From a virus: a stretch of DNA of 22,668 bases. The notes beneath the pieces are model-generated. The model did not search any database. It was not told where the DNA came from and saw nothing but the letters and a program-made list of their open reading frames with translations. The translations under genes were made by a program, and so were the position numbers. Below are positions 14,077 to 19,702 of the stretch, piece by piece. The stretch lies in the IMG/VR virus record IMGVR_UViG_3300025697_003353, positions 1 through 22,668 of that record; one strand, given 5' to 3'. The number at the start of each line of letters is the position of its first letter. Positions within the stretch are counted from its first letter, which is position 1.

Positions 14077-14298
14077 TCAAATTTTGCGTGAAAGATGTTC
14101 TGAAATTCTCTCGCACATCTCACCGCCTAAGTTTTCTTTGACGAGGTCGAGCATTGATTCTCGCTCGTCGTGATTTGGTTCTTCACTTAGGATTTCTGCG
14201 ATTCTTGTGGATACCATACGTGAATTTGCATTGGAAAGTTCGGTTTGGAGAGCCAAACGTCTCCAAACTGTTCCTTCCTCGTCTATTTCTTCACTCAT
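14077..14298 (-). CDS. Unknown acidic helical protein
   Basis: A 73-residue, Glu-rich, mainly helical protein (MSEEIDEEGTVWRRLALQTE then LSNANSRMVSTRIAEILSEE). GGTGA lies seven bases before ATG 14298; another ATG six bases upstream opens only a two-codon frame. No motif is recognised. It is preceded on its upstream side by the structured element at 14338-14425, which may affect its expression. Confidence 0.62.
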   Translation of the reverse strand: MSEEIDEEGTVWRRLALQTELSNANSRMVSTRIAEILSEEPNHDERESMLDLVKENLGGEMCERISEHLSRKI

Positions 14299-14337
14299 AC
14301 CATATTCACCTTTGTTTTTTGGATTTAAAATCCATGT

Positions 14338-14425
14338 CTCGGGACAGCAATCAGTGTGGTGTGGGAACGCGCTGGAAGCGAGGGTGTCGCACTGGCGCGA
14401 TTACTCTGATTGAAGTCCTGTCGAG
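14338..14425 (+). ncRNA. GC-rich 88-base hairpin element, candidate structured RNA
   Basis: This gap between two leftward genes is about 59% GC by hand count, far above its surroundings, and folds into one long hairpin. Pairs from outside in: 14338-14341 with 14422-14425; 14342-14345 with 14415-14418 (3-base bulge between); a purine loop AG/AA; 14348-14354 with 14406-14412 (7 bp, perfect); 14356-14360 with 14400-14404; 14368-14375 with 14392-14399; and 14378-14381 with 14387-14390 closing a 5-base loop. Four pairs are G-T on the plus strand, which hold in plus-strand RNA (G-U) but become A-C mismatches in minus-strand RNA. So the fold favours rightward RNA, antisense to the operon. A DNA role is also possible. 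Confidence 0.5.
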
Positions 14426-14788
14426 TTAAATTAGTTGCCATATTGCCCAGCTTGGTGTGCCGGTTCGTTCAAGCTCTCCGTTGTTTTTGAGGAAATTCAA
14501 GTATATTCTTAGATTCCTTTCGTGGATATCTGGGAAGATATCTCTGAGGGATTTTGTTGAATGCTCTTCTCTGTTTTGTTGGAAGAACTCGCGGATGCGT
14601 TGTAGACGCTCTAATCTACGAGTTATGCATGGATGTGGTAATCCGGTGCTGCGGCAGGAACCTTTTTTTCTTTCTCCTTTTAATGCTTGGATTGAATTTC
14701 TTCCTTTGATTTGGTGGAGAGTTTTTCCTTTACGCCATTCTGCTTCTTCGTCTGATATTACTTCTCTGCTTCTGTTTGCTAAAAACAT
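14426..14788 (-). CDS. Winged-helix-like DNA-binding protein
   Basis: A 120-residue basic protein; ATG 14788 lies about eleven bases after AAGGAGG. The N-terminal half is Arg/Lys-rich and probably flexible (REVISDEEAEWRKGKTLHQI). The C-terminal half (about 60-120) has a helix (RLERLQRIREFFQQNREEHS), then SLRDIFPDIHERNLRIYLNF, then GELERTGTPSWAIWQL, the helix-helix-wing order of a winged helix. It is likely a regulator or nucleic-acid-binding protein. Its stop codon touches the structured element at 14338-14425. Confidence 0.65.
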   Translation of the reverse strand: MFLANRSREVISDEEAEWRKGKTLHQIKGRNSIQALKGERKKGSCRSTGLPHPCITRRLERLQRIREFFQQNREEHSTKSLRDIFPDIHERNLRIYLNFLKNNGELERTGTPSWAIWQLI

Positions 14789-14789
14789 T

Positions 14790-14828
14790 TTACATCAGCC
14801 TCCTTATCTCATCCTCATCTCCTGTCAT
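14790..14828 (-). CDS. Possible 12-codon leader ORF
   Basis: GGAGGT lies seven bases before ATG 14828, and the ORF reads MTGDEDEIRRLM. Its last codons contain the AAGGAGG site of the next gene, and its stop lies one base before that ATG. The arrangement matches the 15-codon ORF at 3583-3630. It is short enough to be chance, so it is offered as a leader or microprotein only. Confidence 0.35.
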   Translation of the reverse strand: MTGDEDEIRRLM

Positions 14829-14844
14829 TCACTCTACCTCCGCT

Positions 14845-15039
14845 TTATCTATACCGCAGTGCTGCATAATCCAAAGCATCTTGAATATAATCTAATAATT
14901 CAAGAAGTCCATCTTTCTCTTTTTTTGCTATGTTTGAATTAAGGACAGCCATCTTCTGCTGTTTGAGGAGTTTGAGGTCTATTCCTCCAATAAAACATAT
15001 GTCTATGTCCTGATTTCTGTTGTATTTGTAAGGTTTCAT
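14845..15039 (-). CDS. Unknown small protein, second gene of the leftward array
   Basis: A 64-residue protein; ATG 15039 follows GAGG by eight bases, inside the end of the acidic peptide gene. The N-terminus is polar with a likely strand pair (DIDICFIGGIDLK), followed by two helices (LLKQQKMAVLNSNIAKKEKD and LLELLDYIQDALDYAALRY). No family is recognised. Position near the promoter suggests early and strong expression. Confidence 0.62.
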   Translation of the reverse strand: MKPYKYNRNQDIDICFIGGIDLKLLKQQKMAVLNSNIAKKEKDGLLELLDYIQDALDYAALRYR

Positions 15040-15042
15040 ATT

Positions 15043-15123
15043 CTATGCCTCGAAATCTTCATTGTATCCGTAGTCTAAATCTTCATCTTCTACGTCGTCG
15101 CTAAAGTCTATACAGTCTCTCAT
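15043..15123 (-). CDS. 26-residue highly acidic peptide, first gene of the leftward array
   Basis: A near-ideal ribosome site (GAGGAGGT, six bases before ATG) opens an ORF of 26 residues starting MRDCIDFSDDVEDEDLDYGY. Twelve residues are Asp or Glu and only one is basic. It is the first ORF downstream of the repeated promoter motif, with an expected leader of about 33 bases. Small acidic proteins can mimic DNA and block nucleases or repressors; that role here is a guess. It could also be a leader peptide. Confidence 0.6.
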   Translation of the reverse strand: MRDCIDFSDDVEDEDLDYGYNEDFEA

Positions 15124-15175
15124 ATTAATTACCTCCTCATTATGCCCTTTAAAAAAGGCTGTGAGTGTTAAGTTA

Positions 15176-15246
15176 TAGTTTATAATACCATAGGTTTGAG
15201 GCATTAGTTTATAATGCCTTAAGTTGAATCGTTAGTATATAATACC
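15176..15246 (-). promoter_or_regulatory. Three evenly spaced promoter-like repeats upstream of the leftward array
   Basis: Plus-strand copies TAGTTTATAATACC (15176-15189), TAGTTTATAATGCC (15205-15218) and TAGTATATAATACC (15233-15246) start 29 and 28 bases apart. On the minus strand they read GGTATTATAAACTA and variants, with TTATAAA as a TATA box. The nearest copy would place transcription start near 15156, just before the first gene's ribosome site. Three copies could be alternative promoters or sites for a virus-coded activator or repressor. Confidence 0.6.
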
Positions 15247-15285
15247 CTCGGTTTGAACCATGGTTAATGGTGTAAGAACCACGTT

Positions 15286-15304
15286 ATTCCATATATAATG
15301 GAAT
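15286..15304. repeat. Inverted repeat ATTCCAT-ATATA-ATGGAAT
   Basis: Perfect 7-bp arms surround a 5-base TA-rich centre. It lies upstream of the promoter array, so it could be an operator or a small cruciform. No gene is attached to it. Confidence 0.45.
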
Positions 15305-15427
15305 GTTATATAGTACGATTATGGTAATATAGTTAAGTGTGATGGTTAAGCTATGTGTTTGTGTTGGTGTAGTAAATTGTTGGCGTGAGTGTCTTGAATA
15401 GCTTGAACACTTATATAATAGGCTACA

Positions 15428-15496
15428 CAAGGGTACCATCCTTGCAGCTGCTAAAAACCATACATAAGGGGTATGCCCCTGGTATGGTCAGGGGCA
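15428..15496 (+). ncRNA. GC-rich stretch with hairpins able to form kissing loops or a pseudoknot
   Basis: Two hairpins are visible: CAAGG/CCTTG (15428-15432 with 15440-15444) and TGCCCCTG/CAGGGGCA (15474-15481 with 15489-15496). The 7-base loop of the second, GTATGGT, is complementary to ACCAT in the loop of the first and to full ACCATAC copies at 15457-15463 and 15550-15556. GCAGCTGC (15444-15451) is a palindrome. A TATA-like CTTATATAATA ends at 15420, so a rightward transcript could begin near 15441, which would leave out the first hairpin's left arm. No known RNA family is recognised, and a DNA-level role is also possible. Confidence 0.4.
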
Positions 15497-15591
15497 CCCG
15501 CAACACACTGGGGGATGTACACACCTTTATACAAGCCCTCAATTACCACACCATACCTATCGCCTGAAGTAATTAACAAGATATCCACCCA

Positions 15592-15605
15592 TAGTATGTA
15601 ATACC
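15592..15605 (-). promoter_or_regulatory. Outlying copy of the promoter-like motif
   Basis: TAGTATGTAATACC differs at one position from the copy at 15233-15246. No gene starts close downstream on the minus strand, so it may act as a distant regulator site, as a remnant, or as a promoter for an untranslated RNA. Confidence 0.35.
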
Positions 15606-15643
15606 TCTATATACTATCTATAACTAAGTAGATTTCTTCCTTA

Positions 15644-15663
15644 AATCGCTTTTAATAGCGATT
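15644..15663. terminator. Hairpin AATCGCT-TTTAAT-AGCGATT
   Basis: Perfect 7-bp stem with a 6-base loop, about 145 bases after the end of the leftward 15808-16263 gene. It is not followed by a long T-run. It may end that transcript together with the hairpin at 15714-15731, or it may be a protein-binding site. Confidence 0.3.
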
Positions 15664-15713
15664 AGTTAATATGAATATAAATCATCAATGAATTAGAAAT
15701 AGTGCTTTAAATC

Positions 15714-15731
15714 AAATCCTCGCAAGGATTT
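15714..15731. terminator. Hairpin AAATCCT-CGCA-AGGATTT
   Basis: Perfect 7-bp stem with a 4-base loop, 77 bases after the stop of the leftward unknown gene and in line to end its transcript. The following minus-strand bases (GATTTAAAG) hold only a short T-run. Confidence 0.35.
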
Positions 15732-15807
15732 TATATCAAATACTCTAACAAAATGAGCCAACTTCTAACCGCAATCGTACAGCTCAAACAATTCCCCAAA
15801 TCATCTT

Positions 15808-16263
15808 TTATTCCTTGCAGGTATTGAATAGCTTTAATGTCTTGTCTAATATCTCCCGTCGTGCCTCTCGGCTCAATCGGAATTTAGCGGGTTTAACTGC
15901 TCGTAGCAATTCAGCCTTTCGCTCTAAGTTTATGCTCTTATACTTCTCGCCACACTTCAATGCTAACTTAGCTTTCCTATATGCCTCTCCGTCTTTGCTA
16001 AGCCCTGGGCGTGGTAATAATCTTGATGGGATAATCTTCTTTTTCAAATTCTTAAATCTCGCCTCGTTGTGTTGTGTGCTAATAAAGCTCGGACTGTTCG
16101 GGGTTTTTACTCCCCTGCTCATGTTGTATATTCTTAATGAGTTAGCTTGTATGTTTTGCTTCTTGAAAAGAAGATAGTTAATCTTAACGTCGTTTTTACT
16201 AAGAAATAGAGCAAGAGCTAACCCGTCCTTAGCTCTTGTTCTTTCTTCTTTTCTTAGCCTCAT
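15808..16263 (-). CDS. Unknown strongly basic protein
   Basis: ATG 16263 (151 residues) is preferred, with GAGGGTTGAG upstream; a GTG at 16278 overlapping the previous stop (GTGA) is also possible. The product is very rich in Lys and Arg (MRLRKEERTRAK; FKNLKKKIIPSRLL; REARREILDKTLKLF) with no membrane segment. Such charge suggests binding to DNA, RNA or the ribosome. No family is recognised. It forms a two-gene leftward unit with 16275-16676, separate from the main leftward array. Confidence 0.6.
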   Translation of the reverse strand: MRLRKEERTRAKDGLALALFLSKNDVKINYLLFKKQNIQANSLRIYNMSRGVKTPNSPSFISTQHNEARFKNLKKKIIPSRLLPRPGLSKDGEAYRKAKLALKCGEKYKSINLERKAELLRAVKPAKFRLSREARREILDKTLKLFNTCKE

Positions 16264-16274
16264 ATTCTCAACCC

Positions 16275-16676
16275 TCACAATACCCTGACAGCATCCGCGC
16301 TAAGCTGTATTTTCTTTTTTACATGGTCAGCCACTACAAGAGGCAGTTTTTGAGATGCTAACTTAACTGCTTTATACAAAGCAAAATAGCTCCCCTCAAA
16401 CCCTTCTGTATTGATTTTAACCTTCTCGCCTCCTTTAACGAGAAAGGTTAATTCTCTCTCAGGTGATAATAGCACAAGGTCTAATATTGTGTTCCTCATC
16501 CTCGCACTCTTAAACACACTAACAACAGGGCTATCTTGCTTTATCTCCCAGTTGAATAGTGGGTTAAGGCTCTTGGACAGGGCTTTTCTCATATCTGTTT
16601 TAGCCTCGTTAAGCGTCTTACCTATTGTGGCTTGAGCTTCTTTTACTTCCTCAGCCATCTTTTGTTTTTGTTCCAC
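16275..16676 (-). CDS. Unknown protein, first of a two-gene leftward unit
   Basis: A 133-residue protein probably starting at GTG 16676 (no in-frame ATG with a better site; the ATG at residue 7 has none). It opens with a helix of alternating charge (KMAEEVKEAQATIGKTLNEA), then a strand-rich middle (PVVSVFKSARMRNTILDLVL, RELTFLVKGGEKVKI) and a helical end. It reads outward from the divergent control region opposite the ribbon-helix-helix gene, a usual place for an early regulator, but no DNA-binding motif is clear. Confidence 0.6.
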   Translation of the reverse strand: MEQKQKMAEEVKEAQATIGKTLNEAKTDMRKALSKSLNPLFNWEIKQDSPVVSVFKSARMRNTILDLVLLSPERELTFLVKGGEKVKINTEGFEGSYFALYKAVKLASQKLPLVVADHVKKKIQLSADAVRVL

Positions 16677-16855
16677 TTTTCCACTTCCATAACAACATTA
16701 TTTGTTATACTATAATTACACTAGCATATATAAAGCTTATGGCATGATAATAATAATGTTATTGTTAGTGGTTGTATTGCTACGAGGGAGAGGGTGGGGG
16801 AGTAAGGAAATCTGTGGTGTGTGATGTACGACAGTGGTATAAAGAATTTCTGTGA

Positions 16856-16878
16856 TAAATACAAAAACTTTGTATTTA
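16856..16878. promoter_or_regulatory. Palindromic operator next to the ribbon-helix-helix gene
   Basis: TAAATACAAA and TTTGTATTTA are perfect 10-base complements three bases apart. The site is 15 bases before the TATA box of the ribbon-helix-helix gene. Dimeric ribbon-helix-helix repressors bind such palindromes, so autoregulation is likely. Confidence 0.6.
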
Positions 16879-16892
16879 CAAAACCAAACCAA

Positions 16893-16898
16893 TATAAA
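16893..16898 (+). promoter_or_regulatory. TATA box of a leaderless promoter
   Basis: TATAAA is centred about 26 bases before ATG 16920, and the bases just before the ATG hold no ribosome site. That spacing puts transcription start at the ATG itself, the archaeal leaderless layout. Confidence 0.6.
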
Positions 16899-16919
16899 CT
16901 TTCTCTTAATAACAAATCC

Positions 16920-17252
16920 ATGAAATCTCGCGTCCTAATTAATTTTGCAGTATCCTCCTCCGACAAAGCCTCATATACCGCTGCCTGCAAATCCCTCGGA
17001 ATATCCGTATCAGATGTATGCCGCCGAGCCCTAAATGAAGCAGTCCTCCTCTCCAAGAAGCTCCAGCCATCCACGCCAAAAGAAAAAGATAAATGCCCCA
17101 AATGTGGCAGCACAAAATTAGGACAGGTACACATCAACTTGCATCGCGGTGATACACAAACTCCAGCATGGAAAGAAAATCATAGTCGCATTCTTGCATC
17201 TCGCGGAAAAGATGGAAAATTCAAAGGAGGAAAAAATTATGATTGTACTTGA
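16920..17252 (+). CDS. Ribbon-helix-helix regulator with zinc-knuckle tail
   Basis: ATG 16920 gives 110 residues; the frame is open further upstream, but that part covers the operator and TATA box. Residues 1-45 (MKSRVLINFAVSSSDKASYT; LGISVSDVCRRALNEAV) have the strand-helix-helix pattern of CopG/MetJ-type repressors. The strand residues would contact DNA as a dimer. Residues 59-62 are CPKC, followed by His71 and His75, a possible zinc site. The tail is Lys/Gly-rich. It is first in the rightward unit and has a palindromic operator upstream, so it probably represses itself. It overlaps the exonuclease gene by 14 bases. Confidence 0.72.
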   Translation: MKSRVLINFAVSSSDKASYTAACKSLGISVSDVCRRALNEAVLLSKKLQPSTPKEKDKCPKCGSTKLGQVHINLHRGDTQTPAWKENHSRILASRGKDGKFKGGKNYDCT

Positions 17253-17883
17253 CGTGGAGACAACTGGCTTACACCCAGACCCAACACTCAGAATGCTTGC
17301 TGAAGGCAAGACAGAAGACTATATAGTAGCAAACGGATTGATGAACGATTCCAAACTAAACGTCTTTACACTTCCCTTCCACTGCTTCCAAGAGTCCCTA
17401 GAAGCATCAGAAAAAGAAATCCTCATCTCCTCCTGCAAATGGCTGCAGGAAAACAAACAAGAAACTATGATCACCTACAACGGCAAATCTTTCGACATTC
17501 CATTCATCACAACAAAACTTCTAAAATATCCCGAACTAGAAATCAATCCGGACTTCCTCCTCAGCATGAATCATATTGACCTCATGGATTTCTCAAAAAA
17601 AGTCTGCGGACGCTACATATCCAAAGAATCAGCCTGCCGCAAACTCGGAAATCTTTACGTCCCTAGAATTTCCGACGGAATGTGGAATGCTCGTATATAC
17701 AAGAATCCTCAACTATTAACTGCAAATGAACATATGGACATGATCCAACACAACGCAACTGACCTCACAGCCACAGCGCGTCTTTACAACGTGCTTAAAG
17801 ATTTCCCAGACTTCCAAGAATGGGTGGAATCAACTTGTCCTGAATCAAATATCTTTAGGCATTTACGGGAGGATGAGATATAA
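17239..17883 (+). CDS. DEDD-family 3'-5' exonuclease (RNase H-like fold)
   Basis: ATG 17239 is chosen because AAAGGAGG lies shortly upstream; a longer frame begins inside the previous gene. The 214 residues carry Exo I MIVLDVETTGLHP (Asp5, Glu7), Exo II TYNGKSFDIPF (Asp86) and Exo III HNATDLTATARL (His171, Asp175). The His-Asn-x-x-Asp form of Exo III matches the YprB/RNase_H_2 branch, not classical DnaQ. The enzyme would remove nucleotides from 3' ends of DNA or RNA with two metal ions. It is coupled to the regulator upstream and a tiny Cys-rich gene downstream (TAATG). Together with the Ku-like protein it could process DNA ends, though the two are in separate units. Confidence 0.82.
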   Translation: MIVLDVETTGLHPDPTLRMLAEGKTEDYIVANGLMNDSKLNVFTLPFHCFQESLEASEKEILISSCKWLQENKQETMITYNGKSFDIPFITTKLLKYPELEINPDFLLSMNHIDLMDFSKKVCGRYISKESACRKLGNLYVPRISDGMWNARIYKNPQLLTANEHMDMIQHNATDLTATARLYNVLKDFPDFQEWVESTCPESNIFRHLREDEI

Positions 17884-17966
17884 TGCTAACCCAAACTTGC
17901 CAAAAATGCGGATACCGTTGCGGATTATTCTGTAGTGTATGTCCTAAGTGCAAAGCTCCGAGGTAA
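17883..17966 (+). CDS. 27-residue cysteine-rich (zinc-ribbon-like) microprotein
   Basis: ATG 17883 overlaps the TAA of the exonuclease gene (TAATG), and GGGAGG lies about ten bases upstream. The peptide starts MLTQTCQKCGYRCGLFCSVC and continues PKCKAPR, with six Cys including CQKC and CPKC pairs, enough for one zinc ribbon. Spacing to the next gene is six bases. The metal-site pattern and tight coupling argue for a real gene despite its size. It may be a partner of the exonuclease. Confidence 0.68.
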   Translation: MLTQTCQKCGYRCGLFCSVCPKCKAPR

Positions 17967-17972
17967 AAATGT

Positions 17973-18230
17973 ATGCCTAGAAGACACAAACCTGAACTCC
18001 GCCTATCCAAAAAAGAACTTAACCGGGGATTCGTACTCCGTTCAGATGTCAGATGTGCAAAATATTTTCGCATCGGAGAAATCAGACGTGCAGTAGATAG
18101 AGATGGTCGTTCACATTCAGTAAAAATAAAAATAACATACATCGAAATAACTCCGAAAATAAAACTCGGAAAAATAGAATTTGTAAATCTGGAGGGATAT
18201 TGTGTCGTCAATACAAGAAATAAAAAATAA
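17973..18230 (+). CDS. Unknown basic protein
   Basis: An 85-residue protein; ATG 17973 lies about nine bases after GAGG. It is rich in Arg and Lys at the start (MPRRHKPELRLSKKELNRGF) and strand-rich later (SVKIKITYIEITPKIKLGKI). The last ten codons overlap the next gene and contain its ribosome site. A small nucleic-acid-binding or structural protein is possible, but no family is recognised. Confidence 0.66.
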   Translation: MPRRHKPELRLSKKELNRGFVLRSDVRCAKYFRIGEIRRAVDRDGRSHSVKIKITYIEITPKIKLGKIEFVNLEGYCVVNTRNKK

Positions 18231-19692
18231 AGAAAATGAGATTAAGAAACTCGCTATCTGCGTTCCAATGCGCGGAAAAGTAGATGTAATCTTTATGCAG
18301 TCCTACTTAGCACTGTTCATCCATCTCCTCAAAAAACGTGGCATCGTAGCTCAACCTGTTTTTTCAGATGCAATGCCTTTAGACAAAGCGCGCAATCAAC
18401 TTGCAAAATCTGCAATCCTCAATAAATCTGACTATGCCCTATGGCTCGATTCAGATATGGTAATGACAGAGGCGCACTTCGAAAAAGCGTGGAATACACT
18501 TCATAAACTTGACGACGAAGGAAAAGAGCGTTTCATCGTTTCTGGAATTTATTACGAGCGTGAAATTCCCTATGACGCAGTAATCCGAAATAAAAACGAA
18601 CTCGGTCTCTACTCGAAAATCATGGACTTCCCAGATGACAAACCATTCAAGATTGATGGAATGGGTTTCGGATTCGTCCTAATGAAATCACAACCGCTCA
18701 AAGATGCTTTTGCAGCAACACAAGGTAAACCGTTCCAATGGACTGAAAAGGTTTCAGAAGATTTGCACTTCTGTGATTTAATGTCTGGGAACTCAGAGCT
18801 TACCAATATCCGTATGGTAGATAAGGACAAGAATCCAATCACATACGATATCTGGTGCGACCCTGAAATACAGATTCCGCATTATGGTTCCTACACAACT
18901 CAATGGCATCATCTCCATTACAAACTGGATGAGTATGCAGATACGTCTGAACTTGCGAGATACTTGAAAATCCAATCAGAAGAGTGCTACACTAAATGTG
19001 TAAATGGGGCCCTCGCCATGTGCAAGGAGTGGCAATCAGTATTCGGAAAAAATCGCGACGACTCTACAATCCCAGAAGCGGAAGTTCTGAAATTCTATCG
19101 CAACACGAAAGGATATCTCTACGACCTCACCTGGTTCTGGTCACATAGCAGACAGACGAGAGATATGGTAGTGAAGAGATGGGTGAAAGATGCTCCTCGT
19201 GTTCTTGATTTCGGATGCGGACTTGGTGACTATGGATTGATGTATCTTACAGACTATCCCAAAACTAAGATGGATTTCTATGATATCAATATCGCAAATC
19301 TCGACTATCTGAAATACAGAATCGACAAGAAATCCGAAAAGGGACACTTCCAAAAAGAGAACTGTACTGTGTACGAAGGAGAGCTTCCACCAAACGAGGA
19401 CAAATACGACATGATATTCGCCCTCGACGTTCTTGAACATCTGAAGAATCCTTCAGTTGAAGTTGCAAAGATTCGCAAGATGCTCAAACGTAATGGAACT
19501 CTCATAGCGCAAGTGTCTCCAAAGGGTGCCTTCCAACCACAACATATCTCTGAAATCGATATATCTCGACATGGATTTATCCAAACGGATTTGTACACAT
19601 ACGTGCGAGACGACAGCGACATGGCAGTAAGTTATGCTGCCAATGTCAAAAGGATAAAGGACAATATGGTTGTCAACCCGATGAAGAGATAG
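18202..19692 (+). CDS. Glycosyltransferase-methyltransferase fusion
   Basis: A 496-residue protein starting at GTG 18202, five bases after GGAGGG. The N-terminal part (about 15-240) looks like a GT-A glycosyltransferase: KLAICVPMRG, MPLDKARNQLAK, and a DxD metal-sugar site in ALWLDSDM (Asp83, Asp85). The C-terminal part (about 300-470) is a class I SAM methyltransferase with VLDFGCGLGD (334-343), an acidic strand end FYDIN (Asp361) and DMIFALDVLEHL (403-414). Fused enzymes of this type usually build or cap surface glycans or modify proteins. In a virus it may decorate virions or host surface, or modify DNA bases. It sits just before the terminase genes. The substrate is unknown. Confidence 0.8.
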   Translation: MSSIQEIKNKENEIKKLAICVPMRGKVDVIFMQSYLALFIHLLKKRGIVAQPVFSDAMPLDKARNQLAKSAILNKSDYALWLDSDMVMTEAHFEKAWNTLHKLDDEGKERFIVSGIYYEREIPYDAVIRNKNELGLYSKIMDFPDDKPFKIDGMGFGFVLMKSQPLKDAFAATQGKPFQWTEKVSEDLHFCDLMSGNSELTNIRMVDKDKNPITYDIWCDPEIQIPHYGSYTTQWHHLHYKLDEYADTSELARYLKIQSEECYTKCVNGALAMCKEWQSVFGKNRDDSTIPEAEVLKFYRNTKGYLYDLTWFWSHSRQTRDMVVKRWVKDAPRVLDFGCGLGDYGLMYLTDYPKTKMDFYDINIANLDYLKYRIDKKSEKGHFQKENCTVYEGELPPNEDKYDMIFALDVLEHLKNPSVEVAKIRKMLKRNGTLIAQVSPKGAFQPQHISEIDISRHGFIQTDLYTYVRDDSDMAVSYAANVKRIKDNMVVNPMKR

Positions 19693-19702
19693 GAGAATAA
19701 AC

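Larger units (their letters stand above)
15124..15807. other. Long region without a convincing gene: promoters, hairpins, possible origin
   Basis: About 680 bases lie between two leftward genes. Seen in order: a promoter-motif array (15176-15246); palindrome AACCATGGTT (15256-15265); a hairpin at 15286-15304; a TATA-like CTTATATAATA ending at 15420; a GC-rich structured stretch (15428-15496); another motif copy (15592-15605); and hairpins at 15644-15663 and 15714-15731. The rest is AT-rich with no ORF that has a start signal. Dense inverted repeats in a gene-free tract of a compact viral genome suggest a control centre and perhaps the replication origin; the origin is inference. Confidence 0.6.
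16677..16919. promoter_or_regulatory. Divergent control region between the leftward and rightward units
   Basis: This 243-base region holds a leftward TATA-like element (TTTATATATGC on the minus strand, about 16725-16735), an inverted repeat ATAACAA/TTGTTAT (16689-16695, 16702-16708), a related inverted copy AATAATGTTATTG near 16750-16763, a G-rich run (16785-16800), then the operator and TATA box of the rightward gene. No ORF with a start signal is present. It most likely sets the balance between the two directions, as lysis/lysogeny or early/late switches do; that is inference. Confidence 0.6.

Noticed and set aside
14321-14333. Palindrome GGATTT-A-AAATCC as a hairpin
   Set aside because: A one-base centre cannot form an RNA hairpin; it could only be a DNA-binding site, and no further support was found.
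15385-15567. 60-residue rightward ORF in the gene-free tract
   Set aside because: GTG start without a ribosome site, overlaps the GC-rich hairpins, and its product has no domain-like pattern. The RNA or DNA structure explains the region better.
16785-16800. Possible G-quadruplex in the divergent control region
   Set aside because: Only three runs of three or more G are present; a fourth would need two-G tracts, so the motif is too weak to call.
16721-17137. 138-residue minus-strand ORF across the divergent region and ribbon-helix-helix gene
   Set aside because: It is antisense to a well-supported gene and its operator, with Cys/Leu/Ser-rich shadow composition and no start signal.
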